Shown here in pieces: positions 45,395 to 54,060 of a stretch of DNA of 64,000 nt; position 1 is the first letter of the stretch, and every line of letters starts with the position of its first letter. Source of the stretch: Lipingzhangella_A rawalii (lineage in GTDB: Bacteria; Actinomycetota; Actinomycetes; Streptosporangiales; Streptosporangiaceae); NCBI RefSeq assembly GCF_031628175.1, contig NZ_JAVLVT010000002.1:248001-312000 (forward strand). The letters are read 5' to 3'. A program made the position numbers and the translations under genes. A model generated the notes under the pieces. That model saw nothing but the letters and a program-made list of their open reading frames with translations, had not been told where the DNA came from and ran no database searches.

Positions 45395-46609
45395 ATGAGT
45401 GAGCCACAGCGATCCCGTATCTCCGCACGTGTCGGCAATATTGCCGAGTCCGCCACGCTGGCTGTCGACGCCAAGGCGAAGGAGCTCAAGGCCGCCGGCC
45501 GCCCCGTTATCGGCTTCGGCGCGGGGGAACCGGACTTCCCCACACCGGACTACATCGTCGATGCAGCGGTTCAGGCGTGTCGCGACCCCCGCTTCCACCG
45601 GTACACGCCCGCGGCAGGTCTACCCGAGCTTCGGGAGGCCGTGGCTGCCAAGACCCGACGGGATTCGGGATACCAGGTGGACGCCGGCCAGGTGCTCATC
45701 ACCAACGGGGGTAAGCAGGCGATCTACGAGGCTTTCGCGACCCTGCTGGACCCCGGTGACGAAGTGATCGTCATTGCTCCGTACTGGACGACCTATCCGG
45801 AGGCAATCACCCTCGCGGGTGGGGTTCCGGTCTATGTGACCACGGACGAGTCCACCGGATACCTCGCCACCATCGAGGCGTTGGAAGCGGCCCGGACCCC
45901 GAACACCAAGGTGCTGCTGTTCGTCTCCCCCTCCAACCCCACCGGCGCCGTGTACCCCCCCGAGGCCGTCACCGCCATCGGACGGTGGGCTGCGGACGCA
46001 GGCCTGTGGGTCCTCACCGACGAAATCTACGAGCACCTGGTCTACGGGGGCGCCGAGTCGGCCTCCATGCCGGTACAGGTGCCGGAGCTGGCAGACCGCA
46101 CGATCATCGTCAACGGGGTCGCCAAGACCTATGCCATGACCGGGTGGCGTGTCGGCTGGCTGATCGGCCCCTCGGACGTGGTCAAGGCGGCCACCAATCT
46201 GCAATCCCACGCGACGTCGAACGTGTCCAACGTTGCCCAGGCCGCGGCCCTGGCTGCCGTGTCGGGCGACCTCACCGCGGTCGCCGAGATGCGCGAGGCC
46301 TTCGACCGGCGTCGACAGACCATCGTGCGCATGCTCAACGATATTCCCGGAGTGGTCTGCCCCGAACCGCACGGCGCCTTCTACGCCTACCCTTCGGTGC
46401 GGGACGTGCTCGGCCGGGAGATCCGCGGTCGCAGACCGCAGACCTCGACGGAGCTGGCCTCACTCATTCTGGAAGAGGCCGAGGTGGCGCTGGTCCCTGG
46501 TGAGGCGTTCGGCACTCCCGGTTACTTCCGACTGTCCTACGCCCTCGGTGACAGCGATCTCGCCGAGGGGGTTGACCGGGTGGCGAAGCTCCTGAGCGAG
46601 GCCGTCTGA
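45395..46609 (+). CDS. aspC: Pyridoxal-phosphate aminotransferase, aspartate aminotransferase-like (class I)
   Basis: This 404-residue enzyme is a fold-type I PLP aminotransferase of the prokaryotic (Ib-type) aspartate aminotransferase group, which moves amino groups between aspartate and 2-oxoglutarate. Visible motifs: FGAGEPDFPTPD near 43, NGGKQAIY, SPSNPTGA, the PLP-binding Lys in VAKTYAMTGWRVG near residue 245, and the substrate Arg in GYFRLSYA near 385. The ATG at 45395 gives SEPQRSRISARVGNIAES, the family start; longer in-frame extension to 45068 overlaps the tRNA region. It is divergent from tRNA-Trp and 89 bases before add. Confidence 0.92.
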   Translation: MSEPQRSRISARVGNIAESATLAVDAKAKELKAAGRPVIGFGAGEPDFPTPDYIVDAAVQACRDPRFHRYTPAAGLPELREAVAAKTRRDSGYQVDAGQVLITNGGKQAIYEAFATLLDPGDEVIVIAPYWTTYPEAITLAGGVPVYVTTDESTGYLATIEALEAARTPNTKVLLFVSPSNPTGAVYPPEAVTAIGRWAADAGLWVLTDEIYEHLVYGGAESASMPVQVPELADRTIIVNGVAKTYAMTGWRVGWLIGPSDVVKAATNLQSHATSNVSNVAQAAALAAVSGDLTAVAEMREAFDRRRQTIVRMLNDIPGVVCPEPHGAFYAYPSVRDVLGREIRGRRPQTSTELASLILEEAEVALVPGEAFGTPGYFRLSYALGDSDLAEGVDRVAKLLSEAV

Positions 46610-46698
46610 GCGGAACCGACCCAACCGTCGCGAAATGACCCAGGAGCAAGCCCGCGAAACCCGCCACCTCACCATCTCTGATACGGCACCCTGAAGGC

Positions 46699-47730
46699 AT
46701 GGCACCCCGGTCGATCACGCAGCTCCCCAAGGCGCATCTGCACCTGCACTTCACGGGTGCGATGCGTCACTCCACCCTGGTGGAACTGGCCCAACGGTAC
46801 GGAGTGCACCTGCCGGAGGCGCTGGCGGTGCACTGGCCGCCCCAGTTGCGGGCCACGGACGAACGCGGCTGGTTTCGGTTCCAGCGGCTCTACGACATCG
46901 CCCGATCGGTGCTGCGGGAGCCGGAGGACATCTATCGCCTGGTCTACGAGGCCGCCGAGGATGAGCGGGCCGCGGGCTCCCGCTGGCTAGAGATCCAGGT
47001 GGACCCCAGTGGTTACGCCTCCCGGTTCGACGGGCTGACCTCCACGCTGGAACTCGTGCTGGCGGCCAGCCGAGCCGCGGAGGAACAGACCGGCGTCGGC
47101 ATCGGCGTCGTGGTGGCGGCCAACCGCACCAAGCATCCCCTGGATGCCAAGGCACTCGCGCGGCTGGCCGCCCAGTACGCCGACCGGGGGGTGGTGGGCT
47201 TCGGGCTGAGCAATGACGAGCGCCGTGGCCGGGCCCGGGAGTTCGAGGGGGCGTTTCGAATCGCGCGCCGGGCCGGCCTCATCTCCACTCCACACGGAGG
47301 GGAGCTGGCGGGCCCACGGAGCGTGCGCGAATGTCTGGACGAGCTGGCAGCCGACCGGGTCGGGCACGGGGTGCGGGCCGTGGAGGATCCCTACCTCCTG
47401 GAACGGATTGCGACACAGGAGGTCACCCTGGAGGTCTGCCCCAGTTCCAATGTGAGTCTCGGGGTGGTCGACGACGCGGTTCAGGTGCCTCTGCGCCGGC
47501 TGTACTCGGGGGGTGCCCCCATCGCCCTCGGCGCGGACGATCCACTGTTGTTCGGGCCACGGCTGGCGAGCCAGTACGAGATCGCACGGGAGGTCCACGG
47601 CTTCACCGACGCGGAGTTGGCCGAGCTGGCTCGGATGTCCATCCGCGGTTCGGCCGCTCCGGAGAGCCGACGCAAGGAACTGCTGGCCGAAGTGGACACC
47701 TGGCTGGCTGGTGACCCGTCCGCGGACTGA
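46699..47730 (+). CDS. add: Adenosine deaminase family amidohydrolase
   Basis: The 343-residue TIM-barrel metalloenzyme keeps the adenosine deaminase zinc and acid residues: AHLHLHFTGAM near residues 13-23 (first zinc His pair), HGGE (variant of HAGE) near 200, RVGHG near 222 and a DDP motif near 277. The HLHFTGAM and HGGE variants differ from the common HVHLDG and HAGE, so the substrate may be adenosine or a related purine nucleoside such as 6-amino-deoxyfutalosine; I cannot tell which. It lies in the conserved aspC-add-murB neighbourhood and converges with the GDT1 gene. Confidence 0.88.
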   Translation: MAPRSITQLPKAHLHLHFTGAMRHSTLVELAQRYGVHLPEALAVHWPPQLRATDERGWFRFQRLYDIARSVLREPEDIYRLVYEAAEDERAAGSRWLEIQVDPSGYASRFDGLTSTLELVLAASRAAEEQTGVGIGVVVAANRTKHPLDAKALARLAAQYADRGVVGFGLSNDERRGRAREFEGAFRIARRAGLISTPHGGELAGPRSVRECLDELAADRVGHGVRAVEDPYLLERIATQEVTLEVCPSSNVSLGVVDDAVQVPLRRLYSGGAPIALGADDPLLFGPRLASQYEIAREVHGFTDAELAELARMSIRGSAAPESRRKELLAEVDTWLAGDPSAD

Positions 47731-47807
47731 CCCAGGCACCGGGTTCCCGACGGCGTACCGTGCCAGCACCGTGGCCCGAGACCGCTTCGCGGACGGCCTC
47801 GAGCGGA

Positions 47808-48398
47808 TCAGGCGAGCAGTAGGTAGGCGCCCTGCCCGGTCATCGCTGCCCCGGCCAGGAGAAATACGACAGCCGCTCCCACCTGCATGACCCGCTCGGG
47901 CAACCGCCGACGTAGCGCCGCTCCGAGCAGAATCGCCAACACCCCGGCCAGGACCATGCCGATGGTGGAGCCGAGCCACACGGGGAACCAGGGATACTGG
48001 GTCGCCACCGCGACGGTGGCGAACATTGACTTGTCTCCGAGTTCGGCGACAAAGGAGATCACAGTGACAGTGCCGAGGGCGGATCCCCAGCGTCGGGGAC
48101 TGGGCGGCTCCTGCCCGCTGGTGCTGGGCGGCTCCTCCCGGAGTGTCCACGCCCCGAACCCGAGAAACACCACCCCGGCCAGCAGGGTCAGCCATGATGT
48201 CGGCAACGCCAGCCCCAGGACCTGGGCCACGAACACGCTGATTCCGTGAATCGCTGCGGTGGAGATCGTGATGCCCGCCAGTACCGGCGCGAGCCGGTAC
48301 CGCCCGGCAAGCGACATCGCCACGAGCTGTGTCTTGTCTCCCATTTCCGCGACGAAAAGCACCGCGGCGCTGATCCCGAAAGCGAGGAGAAACTCCAT
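47808..48398 (-). CDS. GDT1/TMEM165 (UPF0016) family cation transporter
   Basis: The 196-residue membrane protein has two homologous halves of three helices, each with the family motif E-x-G-D-(K)-(S/T): EMGDKTQ near residue 17 and ELGDKSM near 126. Family members export or exchange Mn2+ or Ca2+. The ATG at 48398 is placed before the first helix (MEFLLAFGISAAVLF); the longer frame upstream crosses the riboswitch. A yybP-ykoY riboswitch precedes it, so manganese-induced export is the likely role. Confidence 0.92.
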   Translation of the reverse strand: MEFLLAFGISAAVLFVAEMGDKTQLVAMSLAGRYRLAPVLAGITISTAAIHGISVFVAQVLGLALPTSWLTLLAGVVFLGFGAWTLREEPPSTSGQEPPSPRRWGSALGTVTVISFVAELGDKSMFATVAVATQYPWFPVWLGSTIGMVLAGVLAILLGAALRRRLPERVMQVGAAVVFLLAGAAMTGQGAYLLLA

Positions 48399-48468
48399 TG
48401 CCGCTCCGCCCGACTCGTTCGTGCTCCGGGTGGAACACGCATGGGGCTCCGACCCGGAGTGCCTGACC

Positions 48469-48590
48469 AGGCCGAAGGTCTCGTCCGCCTCTGTCTCGGG
48501 CACAGGCTCACACGGCCGGGTGTGGACGACGCCGCCCTACGCCAGCATGTCGACCGCGCACATTCGGGACTACTCCCCTTCGCTTCGCCT
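48469..48590 (-). ncRNA. yybP-ykoY manganese riboswitch
   Basis: The leader of the GDT1 gene has the hallmarks of yybP-ykoY: GGGGAGTAG (48579-48571 region) and GACGAGACCTTC further down. The P1 stem forms from AGGCGAAG (48590-48583) and CTTCGGCCT (48477-48469). After the aptamer, a CTCCGGGT/ACCCGGAG hairpin lies before the start and may act on expression. This riboswitch binds Mn2+ and often turns on UPF0016 genes in actinobacteria. Confidence 0.9.
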
Positions 48591-48816
48591 GAAAAGCTAT
48601 CTCGGACAAAAATCCGAACACAACTGATGAGGCGGGCCAAACACAGAAATGGAGCGGCCCAACGATAATGTTGGTCGGAGCTAATTCATTTAATTGATAG
48701 GGCTGTACGACACCGAACGGAGGACGTGATGTCACACCCGCGTCGGGGCCAAAACGCCGATCTGTGTCACGATCCGCAGCTGATCCCCGTGTCTGCCGGA
48801 CCGGTCGAAACGCCGA

Positions 48817-49908
48817 CTACAGCTCCACACCGACCAGAACCGGCTCGTTCACCAGGGTCACGCCGAACGTGTCCGCGACTCCCGCCCGGATCTCCCGAGC
48901 GAGGGCGAGCAGGTCCGCGGCCGTGCCCGCACCGGGATTGGTGAGAGCGAGGGTGTGTTTGGTGGAGATCCGCACGGGTCCTCGTGTGTACCCACGTTCG
49001 AAGCCGGAACGGTCGATCAGCCACGCCGCCGAGGTCTTGGTCCGGCCGTCGGGGGTCGGAAACTCCGGTGGGACGATGTCGGGACCGAAACGCTCGTACA
49101 CACGTTTGCGGAGTTCGGTGTGTTCGTTCGGAGCGAGAATCGGATTGGTGAAGAAGGAGCCGGCGCTGCGGCTATCCGGATCCTCCGGGTCGAGCACCAT
49201 ACCTTTGCCCCGCCGCAGATCCACCACGGCATCGTGCGCCGAGCGCAGCTCGACGGTGTCCCCCTGGTCCACCCCGAGATGACGCGCGAGCTCGCGGTAG
49301 GCGATCGGCTGGGAGTGAGGGGACCGGTGGAGAGCGAAGACGACCGCACACACGACGTACCGGTCCGTGCCCTTGAGGGCACTGGTGCGGTAGCCGAACG
49401 CACAGTCGGCATTGCCGAGGGTGCGCATCCGATCCTCGTGTCGGTCGTAGACCACCACCTCGGTGATGGTCTGGCTGACCTCCTGGCCATAGGCCCCGAC
49501 GTTCTGGATCGGGGTCGCGCCAACATTTCCGGGAACGCCGGCCAGACACTCGACTCCGCTGAGCCCTTCGCCCACACTCCACTCGACGAAGCGGGTCCAG
49601 TTCTCGCCGGCACCCACGCGAACATACCTGCGGTCGGGATCCATCGGGTCCGTGCGCACACTGACCCCGCGGACATCGACCTGTACGACCGTGCCGGGGA
49701 AACCGGCGTCACTCACCACGAGATTGCTTCCGCCGCCGAGGAGGAGGAGCGGCTCCGCAGCGCGATCGGCCGCCCGCACCGCCTCAACCAGCTCGGCCTG
49801 CTCGGACACGCGCACCAGGGACTTGGCGGGCCCACCCAGCCCCAGGGTCGTGTGCTCGGCCAGGCGGAGACTATGGCGTCCCGGTGGCGCGGGCAGGGGA
49901 GAACTCAT
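48817..49908 (-). CDS. murB: UDP-N-acetylmuramate dehydrogenase (UDP-N-acetylenolpyruvoylglucosamine reductase)
   Basis: MurB reduces UDP-GlcNAc-enolpyruvate to UDP-MurNAc with NADPH and FAD. The 363-residue protein has the FAD-binding GGGSNLVVSDAGFPG and VPGNVGATPIQNVGAYGQE motifs near 58-72 and 124-142, the catalytic Ser in SAGSFFTNP near 250 and the Glu in VNEPVLVG near the end. The ATG overlaps the stop of the MaoC-like gene (ATGA). With glmS and glmM this window holds three cell-wall precursor steps. Confidence 0.97.
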   Translation of the reverse strand: MSSPLPAPPGRHSLRLAEHTTLGLGGPAKSLVRVSEQAELVEAVRAADRAAEPLLLLGGGSNLVVSDAGFPGTVVQVDVRGVSVRTDPMDPDRRYVRVGAGENWTRFVEWSVGEGLSGVECLAGVPGNVGATPIQNVGAYGQEVSQTITEVVVYDRHEDRMRTLGNADCAFGYRTSALKGTDRYVVCAVVFALHRSPHSQPIAYRELARHLGVDQGDTVELRSAHDAVVDLRRGKGMVLDPEDPDSRSAGSFFTNPILAPNEHTELRKRVYERFGPDIVPPEFPTPDGRTKTSAAWLIDRSGFERGYTRGPVRISTKHTLALTNPGAGTAADLLALAREIRAGVADTFGVTLVNEPVLVGVEL

Positions 49909-50354
49909 GGCAGGCGGACCACGGCCGTGGCACGGGTCAGCACCTTGGCCTCGCCCGAGTTGGCGGTGATGGCAACGACGACCTCGTTGTTGTCGCGCTT
50001 CTCGGTGACGCGCCCTCCGACCCGAACCTCCGCGCCCTGATCATCGTCGGGGACGACCACGGGTGAGGAGAAGCGGACCCCGTACTCGAGCAGACCGCCG
50101 GGATCTCCGATCCAGTCGGTGACGACGCGTCCGGCCTGGGCCATGGTCAGCATGCCGTGCGCGATGACGTTGGGGAGCCCCACCGCGGTGGCGACCCGTT
50201 CACTCCAGTGGATCTCGTTGAAGTCCCCAGAGGCTCCGGCATAGCGGACGAGGTCCCCCCGGCGCACCGTGAACGTGTGTTCGGGGAGTTCTGTTCCGAT
50301 CGCGATCTCGTCGTAGCGCGGCTGCTGCGTTATCGGCGTCATCGGCGCAGACAC
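49905..50354 (-). CDS. MaoC-like (R)-specific enoyl hydratase/dehydratase, HadB-like subunit
   Basis: The 149-residue single hot-dog protein has the hydratase motif GDFNEIHWS near residue 46, with the catalytic Asp and His in place. Its partner upstream lacks the His, as in mycobacterial HadA/HadB pairs where HadB is catalytic and HadA binds substrate. The GTG at 50354 has GGAGAGG about five bases upstream; an ATG 12 bases later is the alternative. It overlaps murB. In other actinobacteria the pair sits in this place; its substrate here is not known. Confidence 0.9.
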   Translation of the reverse strand: MSAPMTPITQQPRYDEIAIGTELPEHTFTVRRGDLVRYAGASGDFNEIHWSERVATAVGLPNVIAHGMLTMAQAGRVVTDWIGDPGGLLEYGVRFSSPVVVPDDDQGAEVRVGGRVTEKRDNNEVVVAITANSGEAKVLTRATAVVRLP

Positions 50355-50373
50355 CTGCCTCTCCATCGATCCG

Positions 50374-50541
50374 CTAGGGAGTGTTTCTTGAACGCTTTCG
50401 GATGAGGGAGCGGCTCTCCAGGGCGAGGTCTCGCAAGCCGATGTGCGAAAGGCATCCTGGTTTGGCTGTCTGAGCGCATCGGCGCAGCGAGCGTCGTCCT
50501 GGGAGACGCGAGCCCGAAATGGTTCAAGAAACAGGACCTAG
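50374..50541. mobile_element. 168-bp MITE-like inverted-repeat element between the two dehydratase genes
   Basis: The element has no coding capacity. Its ends match over 28 positions with 23 identities: CTAGG, three mismatches, TGTTTCTTGAAC, two mismatches, TTTCGG (left at 50374, right reverse-complemented from 50541). CTAG stands at both ends, which fits a 4-bp YTAR-type target duplication of some IS5-family elements. The inside shows a further imperfect palindrome around GCCGATG. The right CTAG provides the TAG stop of the upstream gene. No transposase is nearby, so it would depend on one elsewhere. Confidence 0.6.
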
Positions 50542-50987
50542 TCGCCGGCACCGCGGACCGCCAGTGTGTTGACCGCCGTCACCACGTGTGCCCCCGCCTC
50601 GTCTGTGATCTCACTCTCGAAGGTGATCACCTCGTTGCGGCCCAGCGCCTTGATGTCCGCGATCCGGGTGACGGTGCTGACACGATCACCGGCGCGCAGC
50701 GGACGGCTGTAGCGGAACTGCTGGCCGGCGTGCACGACCCGGGCGAAGTCCAGATTCAGCTCCGGGTCAACGACGGCCTGCCCCACCGCCTCCATATCGA
50801 CGATGATCGGAAAGGTTGGTGGGGCGATCACGTCGGGATAGCCGGCCTCGACCGCGGCTGCGCGGTCCAGATACAGGGGGTTCGCGTCCCCGATCGCCGT
50901 GGTGAATTCCCGGATCTTTCCCCGCGTCACCTCATACGGATGCGGAGCCGGATACACCCGTCCCGTCAGCTGCTGGTTGATCGCCAT
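50538..50987 (-). CDS. MaoC/UPF0336-like dehydratase subunit, HadA-like
   Basis: The 149-residue hot-dog protein resembles mycobacterial HadA/UPF0336 (FAS1-like dehydratase domain). It keeps the fold marks (IGDANPLYLDRAAA and VVHAGQQFRY) but has Tyr where hydratases have the catalytic His, so it is probably the substrate-binding partner of the downstream HadB-like subunit. The ATG at 50987 is chosen on family start. Its TAG stop coincides with the CTAG end of the MITE-like element. Confidence 0.9.
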   Translation of the reverse strand: MAINQQLTGRVYPAPHPYEVTRGKIREFTTAIGDANPLYLDRAAAVEAGYPDVIAPPTFPIIVDMEAVGQAVVDPELNLDFARVVHAGQQFRYSRPLRAGDRVSTVTRIADIKALGRNEVITFESEITDEAGAHVVTAVNTLAVRGAGD

Positions 50988-51087
50988 GGTCTCCCTCCCG
51001 GGTCCCACCCGCACACCGCGGCTGGCCACAGACTACTGGCCCAGCGAGCTCGCGGCTCGCTGGGCCAGCTACAACCGAATTCGTCGG

Positions 51088-51252
51088 TCAGCGGGTCTCG
51101 CGGTGTTCGCGGTGGCACCGGCAGTTGGAGCAGTACTTGCTCAGGGAAAGCCGGTCCGGGTTGTTCCGCCGGTTCTTGCGAGTGATGTAGTTCCGGTTCT
51201 TGCACTCCTGGCAGGCCAGGGTGATCTTCGGCCTCACGTCTGTGACAGCCAC
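51088..51252 (-). CDS. rpmG: 50S ribosomal protein L33, zinc form
   Basis: The 54-residue protein starts at GTG (MAVTDVRPKITLACQEC) and has two zinc Cys pairs: Cys14/Cys17 and Cys41/Cys44. An extra Cys46 (NCRCHRE) is unusual. The end HREHRETR is typical. It lies between tRNA-Met and the HadA-like gene, as in Mycobacterium. Confidence 0.94.
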   Translation of the reverse strand: MAVTDVRPKITLACQECKNRNYITRKNRRNNPDRLSLSKYCSNCRCHREHRETR

Positions 51253-51328
51253 GATGGAGTGCCTTTCTCGCTAGCGGCATGCGGACAGGCTCACGCGCCT
51301 CCCGGAGAACCGGAAGGTACGTGAGTAG

Positions 51329-51401
51329 TAGCGGGGGCCGGACTTGAACCGACGACACAACGATTATGAGCCGTTTGCTCTGCCAACTGAGCTACCCCGC
51401 C
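51329..51401 (-). tRNA. tRNA-Met (CAT), elongator type
   Basis: A 73-base cloverleaf: acceptor GGCGGGG/CCCCGCT (G1-U72 wobble), D arm GCTC/GAGC, anticodon stem AACGG/TCGTT with loop CTCATAA (CAT), T arm GTCGG/CCGGC and discriminator A. The paired first base argues against an initiator tRNA; tRNA-Ile2 with a modified CAT cannot be fully excluded. Confidence 0.95.
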
Positions 51402-51561
51402 AAGAGTCCGGAACGACCGGACTTCGCTCCCGATAGTACCCAATCGGGACCCCGGAGACGAACCCTCCAGGCGTTCCGCGCGATCACCACAGCCGACCCG
51501 GAACAACCACAGTCCCCGGAATCGACATGCAGGCGATCCGGAGGACCGCCTGTGGTGATGG

Positions 51562-51634
51562 AGCCCCTTTACGGATTCGAACCGTAGACCTTTTCCTTAC
51601 CATGGAAACGCTCTGCCGACTGAGCTAAAGGGGC
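51562..51634 (-). tRNA. tRNA-Thr (GGT)
   Basis: A 73-base cloverleaf: acceptor GCCCCTT/AAGGGGC, anticodon stem TTTCC/GGAAA with loop ATGGTAA (anticodon GGT), T arm TACGG/CCGTA and discriminator T. It precedes tRNA-Met, matching the thrT-metT-rpmG order of Mycobacterium. Confidence 0.96.
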
Positions 51635-51788
51635 GTCTCGCGCTTGGGCCTTCCCTGCGGTCCGGCCCTGCGGTGCGACGTCACCGACTATACGAGGTTC
51701 GCCAGCCCAGTGCAAAATCGGGACGCGGCTCCGCCACGCAGGCCCGCCGAGGCCCGACCCCTGCGGCTGCACGTCGCCGCGCACGGCC

Positions 51789-53897
51789 TCACGTATTGGT
51801 GATCCACACGTTGGACGTCTCATCCCGGTCGATCGTCCAGATCGTCGCCGGAAGCCCCGCCTGGCGCACCGCGTCCGGAAGCCGGCTGTCGTGTGTCAGA
51901 ACGATGATCTGCCGCTGCTGGGCCACTTCCGACAACACGTTCGCAAGCCCACCCACGGTCTCCGTATCCATCGCCTGGACCGGATCGTCCAGCACGAGGA
52001 AGCCGAAGGGATTGTCCGACGCCAACGCACGCGGCAGGCAGATGGACAGCGCCAGCGCCTGGGACTCCCCCTGGCTCAGCACTCCCGGAGAGTTGGGAGT
52101 TCCGTCGCCACCCGCGAGTTGCACATCCACCGCGACCCGACGCCGTGCCCCCCGCCCGACCAGCCGCATCGCCTCCAGGTCGATGTGCCGTTCCTGCCGC
52201 AGCGAACGCCAGATGTGTTCGGCGTGGGCTGCCACGGGCCGCAGTCGCTCCTCCCGCAGGTGCCGCGCCGCTTCGGTGAGCCATTCCAGGGCCGCACTGG
52301 CCGGGGCCAGCAGCTGCCGGGCCTGCTGCGCCGCACGCGCCTCAGCCACCCAGGAGCCCAGACTCTCGGCCAGCTCCGCCCACCCGTCCGTGGGGTCGGC
52401 CGCCTGTTCGGTGGCCTCTCGGCGCGCGGCCTGGGCGCTGGCCCGCAGTCGCCGCCCCACGTTCTCGATATGGTCAGCAAGCTCACCCAGGTCTGTGATA
52501 TTCGCCCCCGTCGACCACTCGGCCCAGACCCGACCGAGTTCAGTGTCCGCGGGCAGCCAGCTGGGCGGCGCCGCCAGCAGGAACCGCGCCTGGTCCCGCG
52601 CGGCCTCGGCCCGTTCGTAGGCCGACGCCGCCGTGGCTGCCAACGGTTGGAGCCGGTCGATCTCCGCCCGCATGCGCTGGCTCCAACCAGCGTCGATGAC
52701 ACCGCTGCTCCCGCAGGTGGGGCAGTCACTCGTGGTGGCGTGCCGTTCCTGGTGTTCCACGGCCGTCCGCAGGAGCGCCACCAGGCTGTGCGCCCGTTCC
52801 CCCGCCGTGTCCGCCTGCATGGCGAGCTCCATCGCCGCGCCCCGCAGCTCGTGAACGACGTCGGTCATGACCGCGCGTTCCGGAACGGACAGGCGCCGCA
52901 ACCGACGCTGCATGAGCTGCCGCCCACGGTCGGCGGGACCGTTGTCCTCGGCGATCCGCCCAAGCTGGTCCAAGTCCGGAGGGTCGGTGTCCAGCAAGTT
53001 CACCGCCTGGCGGGCCCGCGGATCGGAGCTGGCAGCCAGGTACTCACGCACCCGAGGAAGCTCCCGCACGGCCCGACGCTCCTGTTTGGCCAGGCGGTCG
53101 CAGGCCTGGGCGAGTGCCCGTTCGGCGGCGGTGACCTCGGTGAGTCCCAGCAGGGCGGTCAGAGTGTCGTACAGCTCCGCGGAGCGTCCCGTGATGGTGC
53201 GTCCCAGCTCCTCCGAGGACAGGAACGGGCGGTACCGCGTCAGGACCTCACTCCAACCGAGGTCCGCCAGGGACCCGGTGCGGCGTGATTCCACGCTGTC
53301 CCCCGCGGCGCCGAGCAAGGTTACCGTGCCGCGGCTCGACCGGGCACTGTCCCCGTGCCAGGTTCGGGAGATGCGCAGAGCGCCGCCGCCGGTGGGATGG
53401 ACGTCCACGTTGATGAGGGTGTCCTCCTCAACGTGGATGTTGCGCCAGCCGTCCCGCCAGGAGGCGGGCAGCTGTTCCCACCGTGGGTCCCGCCCGGTCA
53501 GCGCGGACTCGATCGCCTCGGCGAAACTTGACTTGCCCGTGCCGTTGCGCCCCACCACGATCGTGAGTCCGGGTCGGGGTGGAAATTGGAGCTGCGCGAC
53601 CCGGCCGATTCCGCGATACCCCTGGACCTGCACCTGGCTGAGGAAACACTCGCCGATGCTCGGCGGTGCGGGAGCCGGCGCCCCGAGTTCGGGCTCCGCA
53701 ACCTGTTCGCCCCGGCCGCATGCGTCCAGGGCGACTCCTCCGTCCGGGCGCAGTGCCGCGACCACCCACTGTCGAGCGGCGTCGTCCAGTTCGGAGCGTC
53801 GCAGCTGCCGCAGTAGCCGCTGGGCAGTCGGCCCCGGCCGTCCCGACTCAGGTCCGGACTCGGTGGACGGTCCGGCGCCCGCCGGCGTCGTCTCCAT
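51789..53897 (-). CDS. Rad50/SbcC-like AAA ATPase with one zinc-hook CPTC
   Basis: The 702-residue protein (ATG at 53897; a GTG 15 bases earlier is the alternative) is an SMC/Rad50-type ABC ATPase. In order: an unusual roughly 80-residue N-terminal segment, Walker A GRNGTGKSS at 116-124, a helical region, a single CPTC zinc-hook-like motif at 392-395, a further short coiled coil, the signature LSQGES at 607-612, Walker B FGFLVLDD at 631-638 and the switch His in VLTHDS at 669. Rad50-like proteins tether and process DNA ends, but no SbcD/Mre11-type nuclease is adjacent. A small membrane protein gene lies 163 bases upstream on the same strand. Roles in DNA repair or phage defence are both possible. 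Confidence 0.85.
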   Translation of the reverse strand: METTPAGAGPSTESGPESGRPGPTAQRLLRQLRRSELDDAARQWVVAALRPDGGVALDACGRGEQVAEPELGAPAPAPPSIGECFLSQVQVQGYRGIGRVAQLQFPPRPGLTIVVGRNGTGKSSFAEAIESALTGRDPRWEQLPASWRDGWRNIHVEEDTLINVDVHPTGGGALRISRTWHGDSARSSRGTVTLLGAAGDSVESRRTGSLADLGWSEVLTRYRPFLSSEELGRTITGRSAELYDTLTALLGLTEVTAAERALAQACDRLAKQERRAVRELPRVREYLAASSDPRARQAVNLLDTDPPDLDQLGRIAEDNGPADRGRQLMQRRLRRLSVPERAVMTDVVHELRGAAMELAMQADTAGERAHSLVALLRTAVEHQERHATTSDCPTCGSSGVIDAGWSQRMRAEIDRLQPLAATAASAYERAEAARDQARFLLAAPPSWLPADTELGRVWAEWSTGANITDLGELADHIENVGRRLRASAQAARREATEQAADPTDGWAELAESLGSWVAEARAAQQARQLLAPASAALEWLTEAARHLREERLRPVAAHAEHIWRSLRQERHIDLEAMRLVGRGARRRVAVDVQLAGGDGTPNSPGVLSQGESQALALSICLPRALASDNPFGFLVLDDPVQAMDTETVGGLANVLSEVAQQRQIIVLTHDSRLPDAVRQAGLPATIWTIDRDETSNVWITNT

Positions 53898-54060
53898 GTG
53901 ACCTGCCGTCACCTTCCCTCACCACCCCGACCCGTTACTCGTACTCGACAGCAGACTAGGACAGACCCGACGCAGCGTGCAGAGGCCGGTGCCACTCGGT
54001 CGGTATCCGTTGGGGGAAGCCGGTACCCGGTGTGGGGTTCCCAGACACCATTGGGCCCGG

